This document shows positions 53,375-62,011 of a DNA stretch of 64,000 nt, one piece after another. The stretch is taken from positions 5,755,384 to 5,819,383 of the forward strand of contig NC_134929.1 of NCBI RefSeq assembly GCF_051020765.1. The letters are read 5' to 3'. This DNA is from Lasioglossum baleicum. Its lineage: Eukaryota > Arthropoda > Insecta > Hymenoptera > Halictidae. Made by a program: the position numbers and the translations under genes. The notes under the pieces were generated by a model. That model searched no databases. It saw nothing but the letters and a program-made list of their open reading frames with translations, and was not told the DNA's origin. Each line of letters begins with the position of its first letter. The stretch's first letter is position 1.

Positions 53375-53851
53375 TTACCTCTCCTTCTTACTGGCCGGTG
53401 CTGGTGCTCGCCGTTGGCATCTTCGTAGCCGTCCGGTCCGGTCGAAATGCAGCTTCCATCGTTCCTCCCCCAATTCTGCCAAGAACTGCTTGGTGGCAAT
53501 AAGTGCTACTGGCACCTCTACCCGGCGTCCTGTGGGCAGTTGGAACCACCGCATTTCGCCGTTCCGATGGCGGCCTTCGTAGCGTATGGGCGGTAGGGCC
53601 CTCGGTGCCCGTTGCCAGGGTGTCACCGGGTGGCCACTGTTCCCTGGCCTCTCCTCCGTCGTCACTTCCGGGAAGACGGCTCCGGCTGGCGGCTGGTAGT
53701 GCCGGCTCCTTCTCGTGTCCCTCCGGGATGATGCGGCGGTGGCCTCCAGTGGTGTTGGGGGTGGCAACGCTGTATTCCGTCGCCACTCCGAGACGGGCCA
53801 TTTCCCCGCATTCGGTCGGTATGCCTGGCGTGGGTGGCGGAGCGGTGGCGT
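53375..53851 (-). CDS. Small third frame after pol
   Basis: The pol frame stays open for about 158 codons after its TGA (53852-53854), ending at 53375. It includes GEMRWFQLPTGRRVEVPVALI and LAELGEERWKLHFDRTGRL, which look like folded protein. Alternatively an ATG overlapping that TGA (ATGA, 53852-53855) opens a 155-codon frame to 53388 in another register. The first reading could be made by TGA readthrough, the second by reinitiation. No envelope features (signal peptide, membrane span) are visible. Function unknown. Confidence 0.4.
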   Translation of the reverse strand, partial: TPPLRHPRQAYRPNAGKWPVSEWRRNTALPPPTPLEATAASSRRDTRRSRHYQPPAGAVFPEVTTEERPGNSGHPVTPWQRAPRALPPIRYEGRHRNGEMRWFQLPTGRRVEVPVALIATKQFLAELGEERWKLHFDRTGRLRRCQRRAPAPASKKER

Positions 53852-56800
53852 TCATGGCGCGATGGAGAGGCGCTCCAGCTCGCGCCAGATCGGTACTGGG
53901 AGGTCCAGTGGGCCCGGTGGCAGCTTTCTCGGGTCCGGTCGTGTGCGGATTGTTGCGGGCCTATCGCTGCGTGCTCCGAACAACGAGCCCTCTCGTGTCA
54001 GTGGCGGTGCCTCGGTCGGGAGTGCTGGTGGTGTCGGCGGCGGTGCCATCGCAGCGGCTGTGCCGGCCGGCGTGACGTCTGACCAATGCGACATCGGTGG
54101 CGGGGCGGAGGTGCGGCTCTTCTTGCTCGGTCTTGCTCGTGGCCTCTTTTCCTTCGGGGCTTCCACCGGTGGCCACCATGACGTCGTGTTTGGTGGCGCC
54201 GGCAAGGTGAGGCAGGGTTCGTGTCCTGCCAGGACCCGGTGCTCCTCTATGGTTAGGGTCCTGCTTGACCCAGCGGACGTGTCGCTCGCATCCGAGTCCG
54301 TCCGTGGCCGGATCTGTCCCTTCGTCGCCGTCGGCCACCAGGTGACTGGTCGTACCACCCTGACGTTGTCTACGTCCATCGGTTGGCTGTCGCTCGGCGC
54401 GCCGGTGAACCCGACCGTTGCCGTGCCTCTGCTCTTCCGCGGTCGGCCTGACGTTGTGACCGGTTTTGGCCGGGTGGCCTTCCTAGTCGCCCCCGCCTCC
54501 AGGGATGTCGCCTCCTCGTTAGGGGCCGGTGTGGCCGGTGTGGCCACCATCACCGTCTCTGTCGGCGTCGTGACCACGACCGGCAGCGTCGGGGTCACGT
54601 CCGGCATTTCTGGTTCCTTCGGGGCCAACGCTGTGGGTGCTGGTTGTGCTGGCGGTATCTCGTCCGTTGTGTGGGCCGTGTCCGTCGGTGGTTGGGCCGC
54701 GGCCGGCGGCGTCGGGGTTGCGGTTGGTGACCCCTGGGCGGTGTCCAGCGGTGCTGTGTTTTCGGCCAGCGTCGTCGGTGGTGGAGCTAGGTGCTCCGGG
54801 GTGGCTGGCGTCCGCGGGCGGTTGTCGTCGTCCCCCATGACGGCGTACAGCGCGTGCAGCTCCGCATAAAAATCATCGTCCATGATTTTTGGCTGCTGTG
54901 TCCTTTCTCGTGCTACCCTAGGGCAAAAATCAATACTCCCAATTACTTTCCTCGGTCGACCCCGTCTGCGTGTGGTCGGGGTGGCCGTGGTGCCATCCGT
55001 CAGCGCCCGGTTTTGCTCCGTGGCGGCGGGAGGCCCTGGGCTATCACCGGCTCCCCCTTCGTGACCGTCTGGGTCCCGATCGGGCCCAGTTTCGGGCTTG
55101 AGGTCCTGCACATGGATGTGCCGGACCCAGCGCCGACTTGTGTCGTGTAGGTCAACGATTACCGGTGACACGATTCGGCCGACCGTATACGGGCCGCTGT
55201 ATTTCGGCGACAGTTTGGCTGCAATGCCCGCTCCCTTATCGGACAAAGTGTGTTCCTTGTTCCACACCGTGTCTCCTACCGCCGGTCGCCAGTTCCTTCG
55301 GCGTAGGTTATAATAATGTTCCTGTCGGCCGAATGCTTGTGCCAGATGTAGCCTTGCTAGTTCCTGTGCGTCTCGGAGGTTTTTCCAGCGTTGCTGCGGC
55401 GGTGGTGATTCGTCTTGTGTCGGTTGGCCTGGGATCCGCAGTTCCCGTCCCTGGTTCAGGTACGCTGGGCTGTAGCCGGTGGCCTCGTGTCGGGCGGTGT
55501 TGATTGCGAACCTGGCCTCGTCCAGCTTCTCATCCCACCGGTTGTGGTAGTTTCCGGTGTACTGTGCCAACATCGTTTTTACTACTTTGTTCGCCCTCTC
55601 GACTGGGTTACAGTGAGGGGCGTATGGCGGTGTCCTTCGGTGTTCGGTGCCCGCTGCCCGCAGGAGTGCTGTGAACGGTTCGCCTATGAACTGTCGGCCG
55701 TTGTCCGAGATGATTACCTTCGGTGCGCCGTGACGTAACATGACGTCCTTCTGCACGGCGGCGGCGACCGCGGTACTGGTGGCTTTCCGGAGCGCCGTGA
55801 GTTCCACCCACTTCGTGAATCTGTCCAGTGCGACCAGTAGCCAAATGTGGCCTTGGCGGGACCTGGGCAGCGGTCCGACCAGGTCGACTGATACCGTGTG
55901 CCACGGTTGTGTTCCGGGATTCGCGTGTAGGCGTCCTGGCGGCGGCTTCGGCGGAGTCTTATATCGCTGGCAATTGTTGCAGTTTCGCACGTAGCGTGCG
56001 ACTTCTCTGAACATTCCCGGCCAGTAAAAGTGTTTGGCGACCCTTACGATTGTTTTGGCCAACCCTAGGTGTCCCGCGGTCGGGTCGTCGTGGAACTTCT
56101 TGAGGATTTCCCCCCGGTCTCCTGTCGGTACGCACAGTTTCCATGCGTCGCCGGGTTCCGGCTCGTTGTAGTCCAACTGGTGCAGTATTCGGCGGTAGAG
56201 TTTCCCCTCTCGGATCTGGAATTCTGGTACGGCGGCGGGGTTCCTCTTTACTTCTTCGACCTTCTTTGTGTACCACGTGTCCCTCCGTGGCTTCGGTCCG
56301 AGCAGGCTAACGCCAGGTGCGTGCTCGATTCTGGACAGGGCGTCGGCCACGTGGTTCAGTTTCCCCGGGCGGTATTTGACGTCGAAGTCGTATTGCTGTA
56401 ATTCGAGGGCCCACCTCGCTAGTCGTCCCGTCGGGTTATCAATCTGTTGCATCCACCGAAGTGCCTGGTGGTCGGTGACGACGGTGAAGTGGTATCCCTC
56501 GAGGTACGGCTTCATCTTGCGGATGCCCCAGACTACCGCGAGGCACTCTTTTTCAGTGGCGCTGTAATTGCGTTCTGGCTTGTTCATCGTGTGACTGGCG
56601 TACGCGATGACCCGTTCTTCAGTGTCGTCGCCCTGCGTGAGTACGGCGCCCAGGCCGTGGTCGCTGGCGTCCGTTTGCAGTGTGAACGGTCGCGTGAAGT
56701 CTGGGCATGCGAGCACTGGTGCTGTGACCAGCTTTTTCTTCATCGCTTGGAACGCTCTTTCCTCCACTTCGGTCCATCTCCATTTCGCGTTCTTCCGGGT

Positions 56801-58141
56801 GAGCTGTGAAATCGGCTCCATGATTTCCGCGAAATTCGGCACGAACCGCCGGTACCAGGACGCCATTCCGTGAAAGCGTCGTACTTCGCGAATCGTCTTC
56901 GGCGCTGGGAATTGTGCGATGGCACTTGTCTTCTCCGGATCGGTACGAATCCCTTGTTGGTCCACGATGTGTCCGAGGTACCTCAGGCTGCTGACGCAAA
57001 ACCGGCATTTCTCCGGGTTCAGTCTCAGCCCGGCAGCGCGGAGCCGACGGAACACTTCTCGTAAATGCTCCCGGTGTTCTTCGAGGGTGGCACTGACGAT
57101 AATGATGTCGTCCAGGTAGGCGAACGCGTACGGTTCCAACTCGGGGCCGATGATGCTGTCGAGTAATCGTTGGAACGTCGCGGGAGCGGAATGCAGTCCG
57201 AACGGCATGACCCTGAACTGGAACAGTCCCTTCCCGGGCACTGTGAAGGCCGTGAGTGGGCGGCTCGTGACTTCCAGTGGCACCTGCCAGTAGCCGCTCT
57301 TCAGGTCTAATGTGGTCAGGAACTTTGCTCCTCGGAGTTTATCGAGGGTGGCCTGTATGTGCGGTAGCGGGTAGGCGTCCTTTTCGGTTCTCCCGTTGAG
57401 GCGGCGGAAATCCACACAGAACCGTGGTTTTCCGTCCTTCTTCTTTACTACGACTACCGGTGAGCTCCAGGGACTACTGGAGGGTTCGATGACCCCCTCC
57501 GCTAGCATCTTCTCGACCTCCTCGTTAATGACCGCTTGCATCGCCGGGTTCCGGGGTTGATACCGCTGTTTGAGCGGTGTCTCGTCTAGCAGTTTAATCC
57601 GGTGTTCGGTCATGGTGGTGCGGCCCGGGACATCGTTGAACAGTTTCATTTCGGTGCCCAGGAACCTTTCGAACTCGCTTCTGTCCGCTTCCCTGGGAAC
57701 ACGGAGGCCCATTTCCTGGCAGGGTTCGGCTCTGCAGTCGGCGGGCCACGAGGCAACGTTTGTCGGTGGCTTCAGTTCCAGCTGGAGTGCTGCGATTGCC
57801 TGGATGCCCAATAACACCGGAGGGCCCATGTTCGGCAGCACTGTAAAGTCTTGTAACCACTCGTATCCTTTGGTACAGAACGGCAGTTGAACAACACCTG
57901 TGGGTTGCATTTCGGACCCGTCTGCCAAGCTGATGTCGTTGGCCGGTGTCGTGGGTCGACGGCCTTGTTGCATGGCCCAACCTAACACCTCGGCGTTGAT
58001 GCAAGAAATCTGGGACCCGGTGTCGAGCAGAGCGTCGATCTCCCGACCGCAGATCAGTATTGGTAGTAGTGGGCGCGGCGTGTATTTTATTGCGGGGGCC
58101 GGTATTCGCCCATCGGTTGTGGGCCCCGCATTCCGTTTCCC
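53852..58141 (-). CDS. Gypsy Pol polyprotein with long C-terminal extension
   Basis: An intact frame open from 58216, entered by -1 frameshift at 58135-58141. Positions below are counted from 58216. Protease: LLDTGSQISCIN (about 63-74). Reverse transcriptase: DFRRLNGRTEKDAYPLP, LDLKSGYWQV, MPFGLHSAPATFQ and catalytic AYLDD (about 366-370). RNase H: LQTDASDHGLGAVL (about 513) and VTDHQALRW. Integrase: His/Cys zinc site AGHLGLAKT..CNNCQ (about 715-750), then Asp in SVDLVGPLP, Asp in ISDNGRQF, and Glu in NPVERANK. The GPYTVGRI..WVRHIHVQDLKP segment resembles the integrase C-terminal module. Beyond about 1045 there are some 400 residues rich in Pro, Thr and Ala, with an acidic MDDDFYAELHALYAVMGDDD. 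Such an extension is unusual and has no recognised fold. Confidence 0.95.
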   Translation of the reverse strand, partial: GKRNAGPTTDGRIPAPAIKYTPRPLLPILICGREIDALLDTGSQISCINAEVLGWAMQQGRRPTTPANDISLADGSEMQPTGVVQLPFCTKGYEWLQDFTVLPNMGPPVLLGIQAIAALQLELKPPTNVASWPADCRAEPCQEMGLRVPREADRSEFERFLGTEMKLFNDVPGRTTMTEHRIKLLDETPLKQRYQPRNPAMQAVINEEVEKMLAEGVIEPSSSPWSSPVVVVKKKDGKPRFCVDFRRLNGRTEKDAYPLPHIQATLDKLRGAKFLTTLDLKSGYWQVPLEVTSRPLTAFTVPGKGLFQFRVMPFGLHSAPATFQRLLDSIIGPELEPYAFAYLDDIIIVSATLEEHREHLREVFRRLRAAGLRLNPEKCRFCVSSLRYLGHIVDQQGIRTDPEKTSAIAQFPAPKTIREVRRFHGMASWYRRFVPNFAEIMEPISQLTRKNAKWRWTEVEERAFQAMKKKLVTAPVLACPDFTRPFTLQTDASDHGLGAVLTQGDDTEERVIAYASHTMNKPERNYSATEKECLAVVWGIRKMKPYLEGYHFTVVTDHQALRWMQQIDNPTGRLARWALELQQYDFDVKYRPGKLNHVADALSRIEHAPGVSLLGPKPRRDTWYTKKVEEVKRNPAAVPEFQIREGKLYRRILHQLDYNEPEPGDAWKLCVPTGDRGEILKKFHDDPTAGHLGLAKTIVRVAKHFYWPGMFREVARYVRNCNNCQRYKTPPKPPPGRLHANPGTQPWHTVSVDLVGPLPRSRQGHIWLLVALDRFTKWVELTALRKATSTAVAAAVQKDVMLRHGAPKVIISDNGRQFIGEPFTALLRAAGTEHRRTPPYAPHCNPVERANKVVKTMLAQYTGNYHNRWDEKLDEARFAINTARHEATGYSPAYLNQGRELRIPGQPTQDESPPPQQRWKNLRDAQELARLHLAQAFGRQEHYYNLRRRNWRPAVGDTVWNKEHTLSDKGAGIAAKLSPKYSGPYTVGRIVSPVIVDLHDTSRRWVRHIHVQDLKPETGPDRDPDGHEGGAGDSPGPPAATEQNRALTDGTTATPTTRRRGRPRKVIGSIDFCPRVARERTQQPKIMDDDFYAELHALYAVMGDDDNRPRTPATPEHLAPPPTTLAENTAPLDTAQGSPTATPTPPAAAQPPTDTAHTTDEIPPAQPAPTALAPKEPEMPDVTPTLPVVVTTPTETVMVATPATPAPNEEATSLEAGATRKATRPKPVTTSGRPRKSRGTATVGFTGAPSDSQPMDVDNVRVVRPVTWWPTATKGQIRPRTDSDASDTSAGSSRTLTIEEHRVLAGHEPCLTLPAPPNTTSWWPPVEAPKEKRPRARPSKKSRTSAPPPMSHWSDVTPAGTAAAMAPPPTPPALPTEAPPLTREGSLFGARSDRPATIRTRPDPRKLPPGPLDLPVPIWRELERLSIAP

Positions 58142-59154
58142 GGCGGGTGACACTCGCGGGTGAGCACGCCGTCGCGTCCGCAGCGCGAGCAGAATTTCTG
58201 GTACTTGTTCCGGCACTCGAATCGTACGTGTCCACGCTGTTTACAGCGCCAGCAGTGCGTGACCGGGCTGTAATCGCCGGAGTTCTCCGAGTTTGTCGGG
58301 GTCTGGTGCATCAGGGGCCTTGGGTTCATGGTCGCGGTCGGCCGATTCGTATTCCGTGTGCCTGGGGTCTCTGGTGTTGCTCCGGCTGGCCCGAGTGTCG
58401 CGGTGGCTACGGGGTTGGTCCCGGTACGCTCCATCTTAGTTTTTCGTTCGATCGCCATCTCGATCCGTTGCACCTGTCGTAATAAATCGTCTAGGTCGGT
58501 GAGACTATCGCTGCTGATCAGCATTGCGTAATCCGGCAGCATATTTTCGTATGCTGTTTCCAGGTGTTCGTCTTTCGGAATCTGGGCTCGCCGCAGTTTC
58601 GTTAACAGTGCATTCAGGAACAGATGGAACGGCTCCCCGGGGCGTTGTGTTCGGGCCCGTGCCTCGCGTTCCTTTTGCAATCGGGTCTGCAGCGGCGTGA
58701 AAAAGGCCAGAAATTTTTCACTGAACACTGCCCATGACGCGATCTGGTCCTCGTTGTTCCGGTACCAGTCTTGGGCGTCTCCTCTCAAGAGTTCGGGTAT
58801 GCCCAGCAGCAAGTCCCGGTCCGATAGGCGAAACGTCCTTCGTAGTTCGCTCACGCGTTCCAGGAACGCGTACGGATCCTTTCCGTCGGTCGTGCATCCA
58901 GATTTACGCATCTGGATCGCCCCGAAACTTTCCTCCTCGGCCGTGTCCACATCGTGGGCTCTGTCCTTCCGCGACGTGCCCGGCGTGGGATCGTTCTTCT
59001 CGGTCGCCATATCGAACAATTGTTCAGTCTGTGCACGTATGATCTCGTCCCAGCTTCGTTGAAGGCCACTCTGCCTGTCCGGGATCGGTAAATTTCGCAT
59101 CTGTAGCTCGGCGGTGACCCGTCGTTTAGTCGGCCGTAACGAAAATTTCCGCAT
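58087..59154 (-). CDS. Gypsy Gag
   Basis: 355 residues from ATG 59154 to TAA at 58087. The capsid-type region includes DPYAFLERVSELRRTFRLSDRDLLLGIPELLRGDAQDWY and FLAFFTPLQTRLQKEREA. Nucleocapsid: CWRCKQRGHVRFEC is a complete CX2CX4HX4C knuckle, and CSRCGRDGVLTREC is a second one lacking the His. Gag packages the RNA. The end overlaps pol in the -1 frame, and the slippery site lies 13 codons before the gag stop codon region. Confidence 0.93.
   Translation of the reverse strand: MRKFSLRPTKRRVTAELQMRNLPIPDRQSGLQRSWDEIIRAQTEQLFDMATEKNDPTPGTSRKDRAHDVDTAEEESFGAIQMRKSGCTTDGKDPYAFLERVSELRRTFRLSDRDLLLGIPELLRGDAQDWYRNNEDQIASWAVFSEKFLAFFTPLQTRLQKEREARARTQRPGEPFHLFLNALLTKLRRAQIPKDEHLETAYENMLPDYAMLISSDSLTDLDDLLRQVQRIEMAIERKTKMERTGTNPVATATLGPAGATPETPGTRNTNRPTATMNPRPLMHQTPTNSENSGDYSPVTHCWRCKQRGHVRFECRNKYQKFCSRCGRDGVLTRECHPPGNGMRGPQPMGEYRPPQ
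58092..58141 (-). promoter_or_regulatory. -1 ribosomal frameshift signal (GGGAAAC plus hairpin)
   Basis: In gag frame the codons read CCG GGA AAC, giving the X XXY YYZ heptamer G GGA AAC at 58141-58135. A 5-base spacer follows, then GCGGGGCC (58129-58122), which pairs with GGCCCCCGC (58100-58092), one base bulged, around a 21-base loop. After slipping, the frame is exactly that of pol. This is the classical arrangement for making Gag-Pol. Confidence 0.85.
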
Positions 59155-59386
59155 GCCCGCCGTATTTTTCGACTCGGCACGTCGACATCGCGTAGTGTCT
59201 CACTTTCCCGGGAGATGTCGCGCGCGGTACTCTCTGGCGGCCGTTCCGCGGTCCGTTCTCGATCTGGTGTCACTAGATGTCGCACTTTTCACTTTTCACT
59301 GTTACCGGGCAGCGGCCGGTTAACCTCACTTTGTCCCGTTTGCCACGTGTTCGTTATTCTCACTATGTCCGATTTACACACGCCAA

Positions 59387-59404
59387 GTCCCTGTTCGGGC
59401 GCCA
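59387..59404 (-). promoter_or_regulatory. Primer binding site for tRNA-Lys
   Basis: The minus strand immediately after the 5' LTR reads TGGCGCCCGAACAGGGAC, the 18-base complement of the 3' end of tRNA-Lys(UUU) known from established retroelement literature. It primes minus-strand DNA synthesis. 59155-59386 is the 5' leader. Confidence 0.92.
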
Positions 59405-60645
59405 TGTAACACCCTGGTTTCGTCGTCACGTTCGGAGACTTCCTCTTCGTCCTTATAGCTCGCCGATCCAGAGTTCGATGTTAAACGAGAGGAGAATGTC
59501 GATGGGGAACTGGACGTGATACGCGGGTTTCGAAATAACGACACAGGCAATTTCACTGACAATGCTCGCTACCGGCGCGTTCGCGATCGCGGCTTCGCGC
59601 GAATGTTTACTCGGTGACCGCGACCTTCGGCTACGATTACGCGTATTTTCTCGGACGCGCACGTCGCGGTTTTCAGGTACGGAACGCGTTACTTTCTCGG
59701 ACGCGACGCGAATATATTTTCTAGACAGGTAAACGGGAAAATCAGGACGGTAGGGAACTTCCCTGCCCGAGTCAGGTTAATCGGATTTGCGACGTGGCGG
59801 TTCGCCGTACGCCATGATCCTCTCGGGCGGTTCTACGGCGGCGAGTGACGGTTCGTCGTGCTCGCCGTTCGTTCTTGTCGGCGGTACGCCTTAACAAGCT
59901 CGCTGGTGGTACACCTTGGCGAATAGAGTGACGGTACGTCGTGCTCTGGCTAGGCTACGGGAAACGGACATTGTCGGGAAGGGAGGAGGGCTCCCTGCCT
60001 GAGTCGGGTCGGTCGGATTTCAACGTGGTGGTTCACCGTGCGTTTACGTCCTCTCAGGCGGTTCTACGGCGACGAGTGATGGTTCATCGTGCTCGTCGGT
60101 CGTTCTCGTGGACGGTACGTCTTGACGCGGAGGCTGGTGGTGCACCTTGGCCCTTCAGGGCGGCGGTACGCCTTACCCTGCTTCGGTGGAACGTTGTTCG
60201 TCACCGGTGAAATGTCGCCATGGAACAGGAATACTCGCGGACAAGATGGCGGTACGCCGTATGCGTGTGGTGGAACGTAGTTCGTCACCGGAAAGGCTAC
60301 TTACAGGAATGACAATGGGAACGATCCGTTCTGAGCCTCGTCTCAGTCAAGAAGGCGCTCCCGCGGTTGTGTAGCTGCTTTTATAACCGTCCGTTCGGTG
60401 ATGCGGGTGTCGGTGCGGTACTGAACTTCGCGAATGTTCCCGAACGATCTCACGCGCGTGGGCAAAACGGTCGACTCGTCCCCATCGGTATCGGTTTCGT
60501 GGCGCGGTGGTCGCGCGGCGCGGGGCGTGCATCGGTGGTGCGCGGCGGTTCTGTTCGGTCTAGTTCGGCCCGGTTCGGTTTGCCTCGGCGCGCCTTGATA
60601 TTTGGTTCCGTTAGTAACAGGCCTGCCCGGTGCAGGTCTGTTACA
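59405..60645 (-). repeat. Gypsy 5' LTR
   Basis: Partner of 51439-52679, offset 7966 bp; it carries the element promoter. The single difference noticed is near 60599. Confidence 0.95.
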
Positions 60646-61005
60646 TATTTTAACACTGTTAACTCTCATACGCTCCTCTGAAATAGTTGCACAAAAGAGA
60701 CTGGGATAATAAATTCACTCATTTTTCTTCTACACCATAAATTGACAAATTATGTTTTATTTGTAACGTTATATTTTAAAGAAATACAACTCACAACATA
60801 GACATAAAGGGATCAATAATTACATAGTATGTGAAATAAGTAAATGGGTGAATTTTACGCGGCAATAACCTAAAACCTGCGAAATGTCATGTCATTGTTG
60901 CGTCCCCATCGCGCACGCGCAACGTGTCACATATTACCCTGGTCATCAGAGAGGGGGTACATCATTTCACCGTGACTCTCCTCATCTGGCGACACTGTAT
61001 CTGCT

Positions 61006-61175
61006 AAGCAAATTCACAGCAAAATATAAATCAGGTCGCGTGCATAACATGGCATACATTAAGCAGCCAATAAGGTTTCTGCATGGCGTATCAAAATACT
61101 CGTTCGAATCTAAGGCAGTGTAATCTAACTTTGCAGGCAATGGAGTACTTATACTATTAAACGGCCCCTAGACGT
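61006..61175 (-). pseudogene. Old Copia pol, part upstream of the hAT insertion
   Basis: The minus strand reads FNSISTPLPAKLDYTALDSNEYFDTPCRNLIGCLMYAMLCTRPDLYFAVNLLSRY, the Copia RT/RNase H connection, and stops exactly at the hAT target duplication. It continues at 51069 on the other side. The sequence before it (above 61175) is not coding. Confidence 0.85.
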
Positions 61176-61983
61176 TCAATAACATTGTCAATACGGCCAT
61201 CAATAATATTGACGAGGCGCATTGAAAGAGCATATTAACCGTTTAGAAGGAGTTCAAACGCATTGATCAATATGTTGAAGCATATTGATAGATACATATT
61301 CATTTTAAAAAGTGAACCTTTAGTTTGAAAATCGCCACGTCGCGTCGCACACTGGTCCACGCGCTCGATATAGCTGTTCATTAATATTTTAGCACTATTT
61401 GAAAATTTAAAGGTATGTATAGTAATTTAGGTCGTTGGATTCGTTTTGATATCAGCTACAATACTATGAAGTCAAAAATACATATATTGACTTTTAAAAA
61501 TTCAAGGTGACTAATTATTTATGCATTAAAAATTTCCATTTTAATTTTTTCGATTGAAATTTGTAGACTGCTGAATGTTGATTAAGTTTTGTTTGAAACA
61601 TTTTTTTCTCAGGTTATCGGAAGTGTCTGATAAATCAGGTTCAGGTTTTAAATAAACACAATAATCAATCATTTTTGAAGTAATGGATTTTATAAACATA
61701 ATTAAAAATATTTTATTTAAAACTGTTGGGTTTTTAATTAAATTGTTCTTCCGATATATCTGAACTCTTGAACATACTACTTTATTGTAAATTGAATTAT
61801 ACATATAGAATATAAACTTTATGGAACGTTATTACATTTTCATGTATCATCGTTTTTAGGCACAGAAAACGGACTCTCTCATTGGCCGTCCTTTTGGTAG
61901 ACTCGCATTCGCGGTGGCGTCGCTGTCGGTTACGACGGACCAATTTGAATCGAATGTTCGCCTGTATTGACCAATTTTCAACA
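61176..61983. other. Non-coding; contains the 3' LTR of the second Copia element
   Basis: The second Copia's 3' LTR begins (minus strand) at 61983 with TGTTGAAAATTGG, after the polypurine tract GAAGGGGAGG (61984-61993). Its other end is not defined. Near 61178-61300 are clustered palindromic words such as TCAATAATATTGA and CATTGATCAATATG. No gene. Confidence 0.5.
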
Positions 61984-62011
61984 CCTCCCCTTCAATACGG
62001 TCGAACAATCT

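Larger units (their letters stand above)
51439..60645 (-). mobile_element. Complete young Gypsy LTR retrotransposon, 9207 bp
   Basis: Two 1241-bp LTRs (51439-52679 and 59405-60645) differ, as far as I can see, at one base (GATACTTGG at 52633 against GATATTTGG). The flanking duplication is TATT (51435-51438 and 60646-60649). Internal order on the minus strand: primer binding site, gag, frameshift signal, pol with protease-RT-RNase H-integrase, a long C-terminal extension, a small third frame, then the polypurine tract. No stop or frameshift breaks gag or pol. Intact genes, paired signals and near-identical LTRs mean a recent, possibly active copy. It sits inside the hAT element at 51070-60997. 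Confidence 0.95.
51070..60997. mobile_element. hAT-type non-autonomous element, split by the Gypsy element
   Basis: The ends CAGTGTCGCCAGA and TCTGGCGACACTG are flanked by the 8-bp duplication TATCTGCT (51062-51069 and 60998-61005). About 155 bp at each end are imperfect inverted copies (GGTTTTAGGTTATTGCCGCG and its complement). Net length without the Gypsy insertion is about 717 bp. No transposase. It inserted in the old Copia pol, whose two halves flank it. Confidence 0.88.

Noticed and set aside
47790..53470. Similarity between VEVPVALV in the host-type exon and VEVPVALI in the Gypsy third frame
   Set aside because: Eight common residues in otherwise unrelated sequence; most likely chance.
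53715..54869. 384-aa Gly/Val/Ser-rich plus-strand ORF
   Set aside because: Shadow of the Gypsy pol C-terminal extension on the opposite strand.
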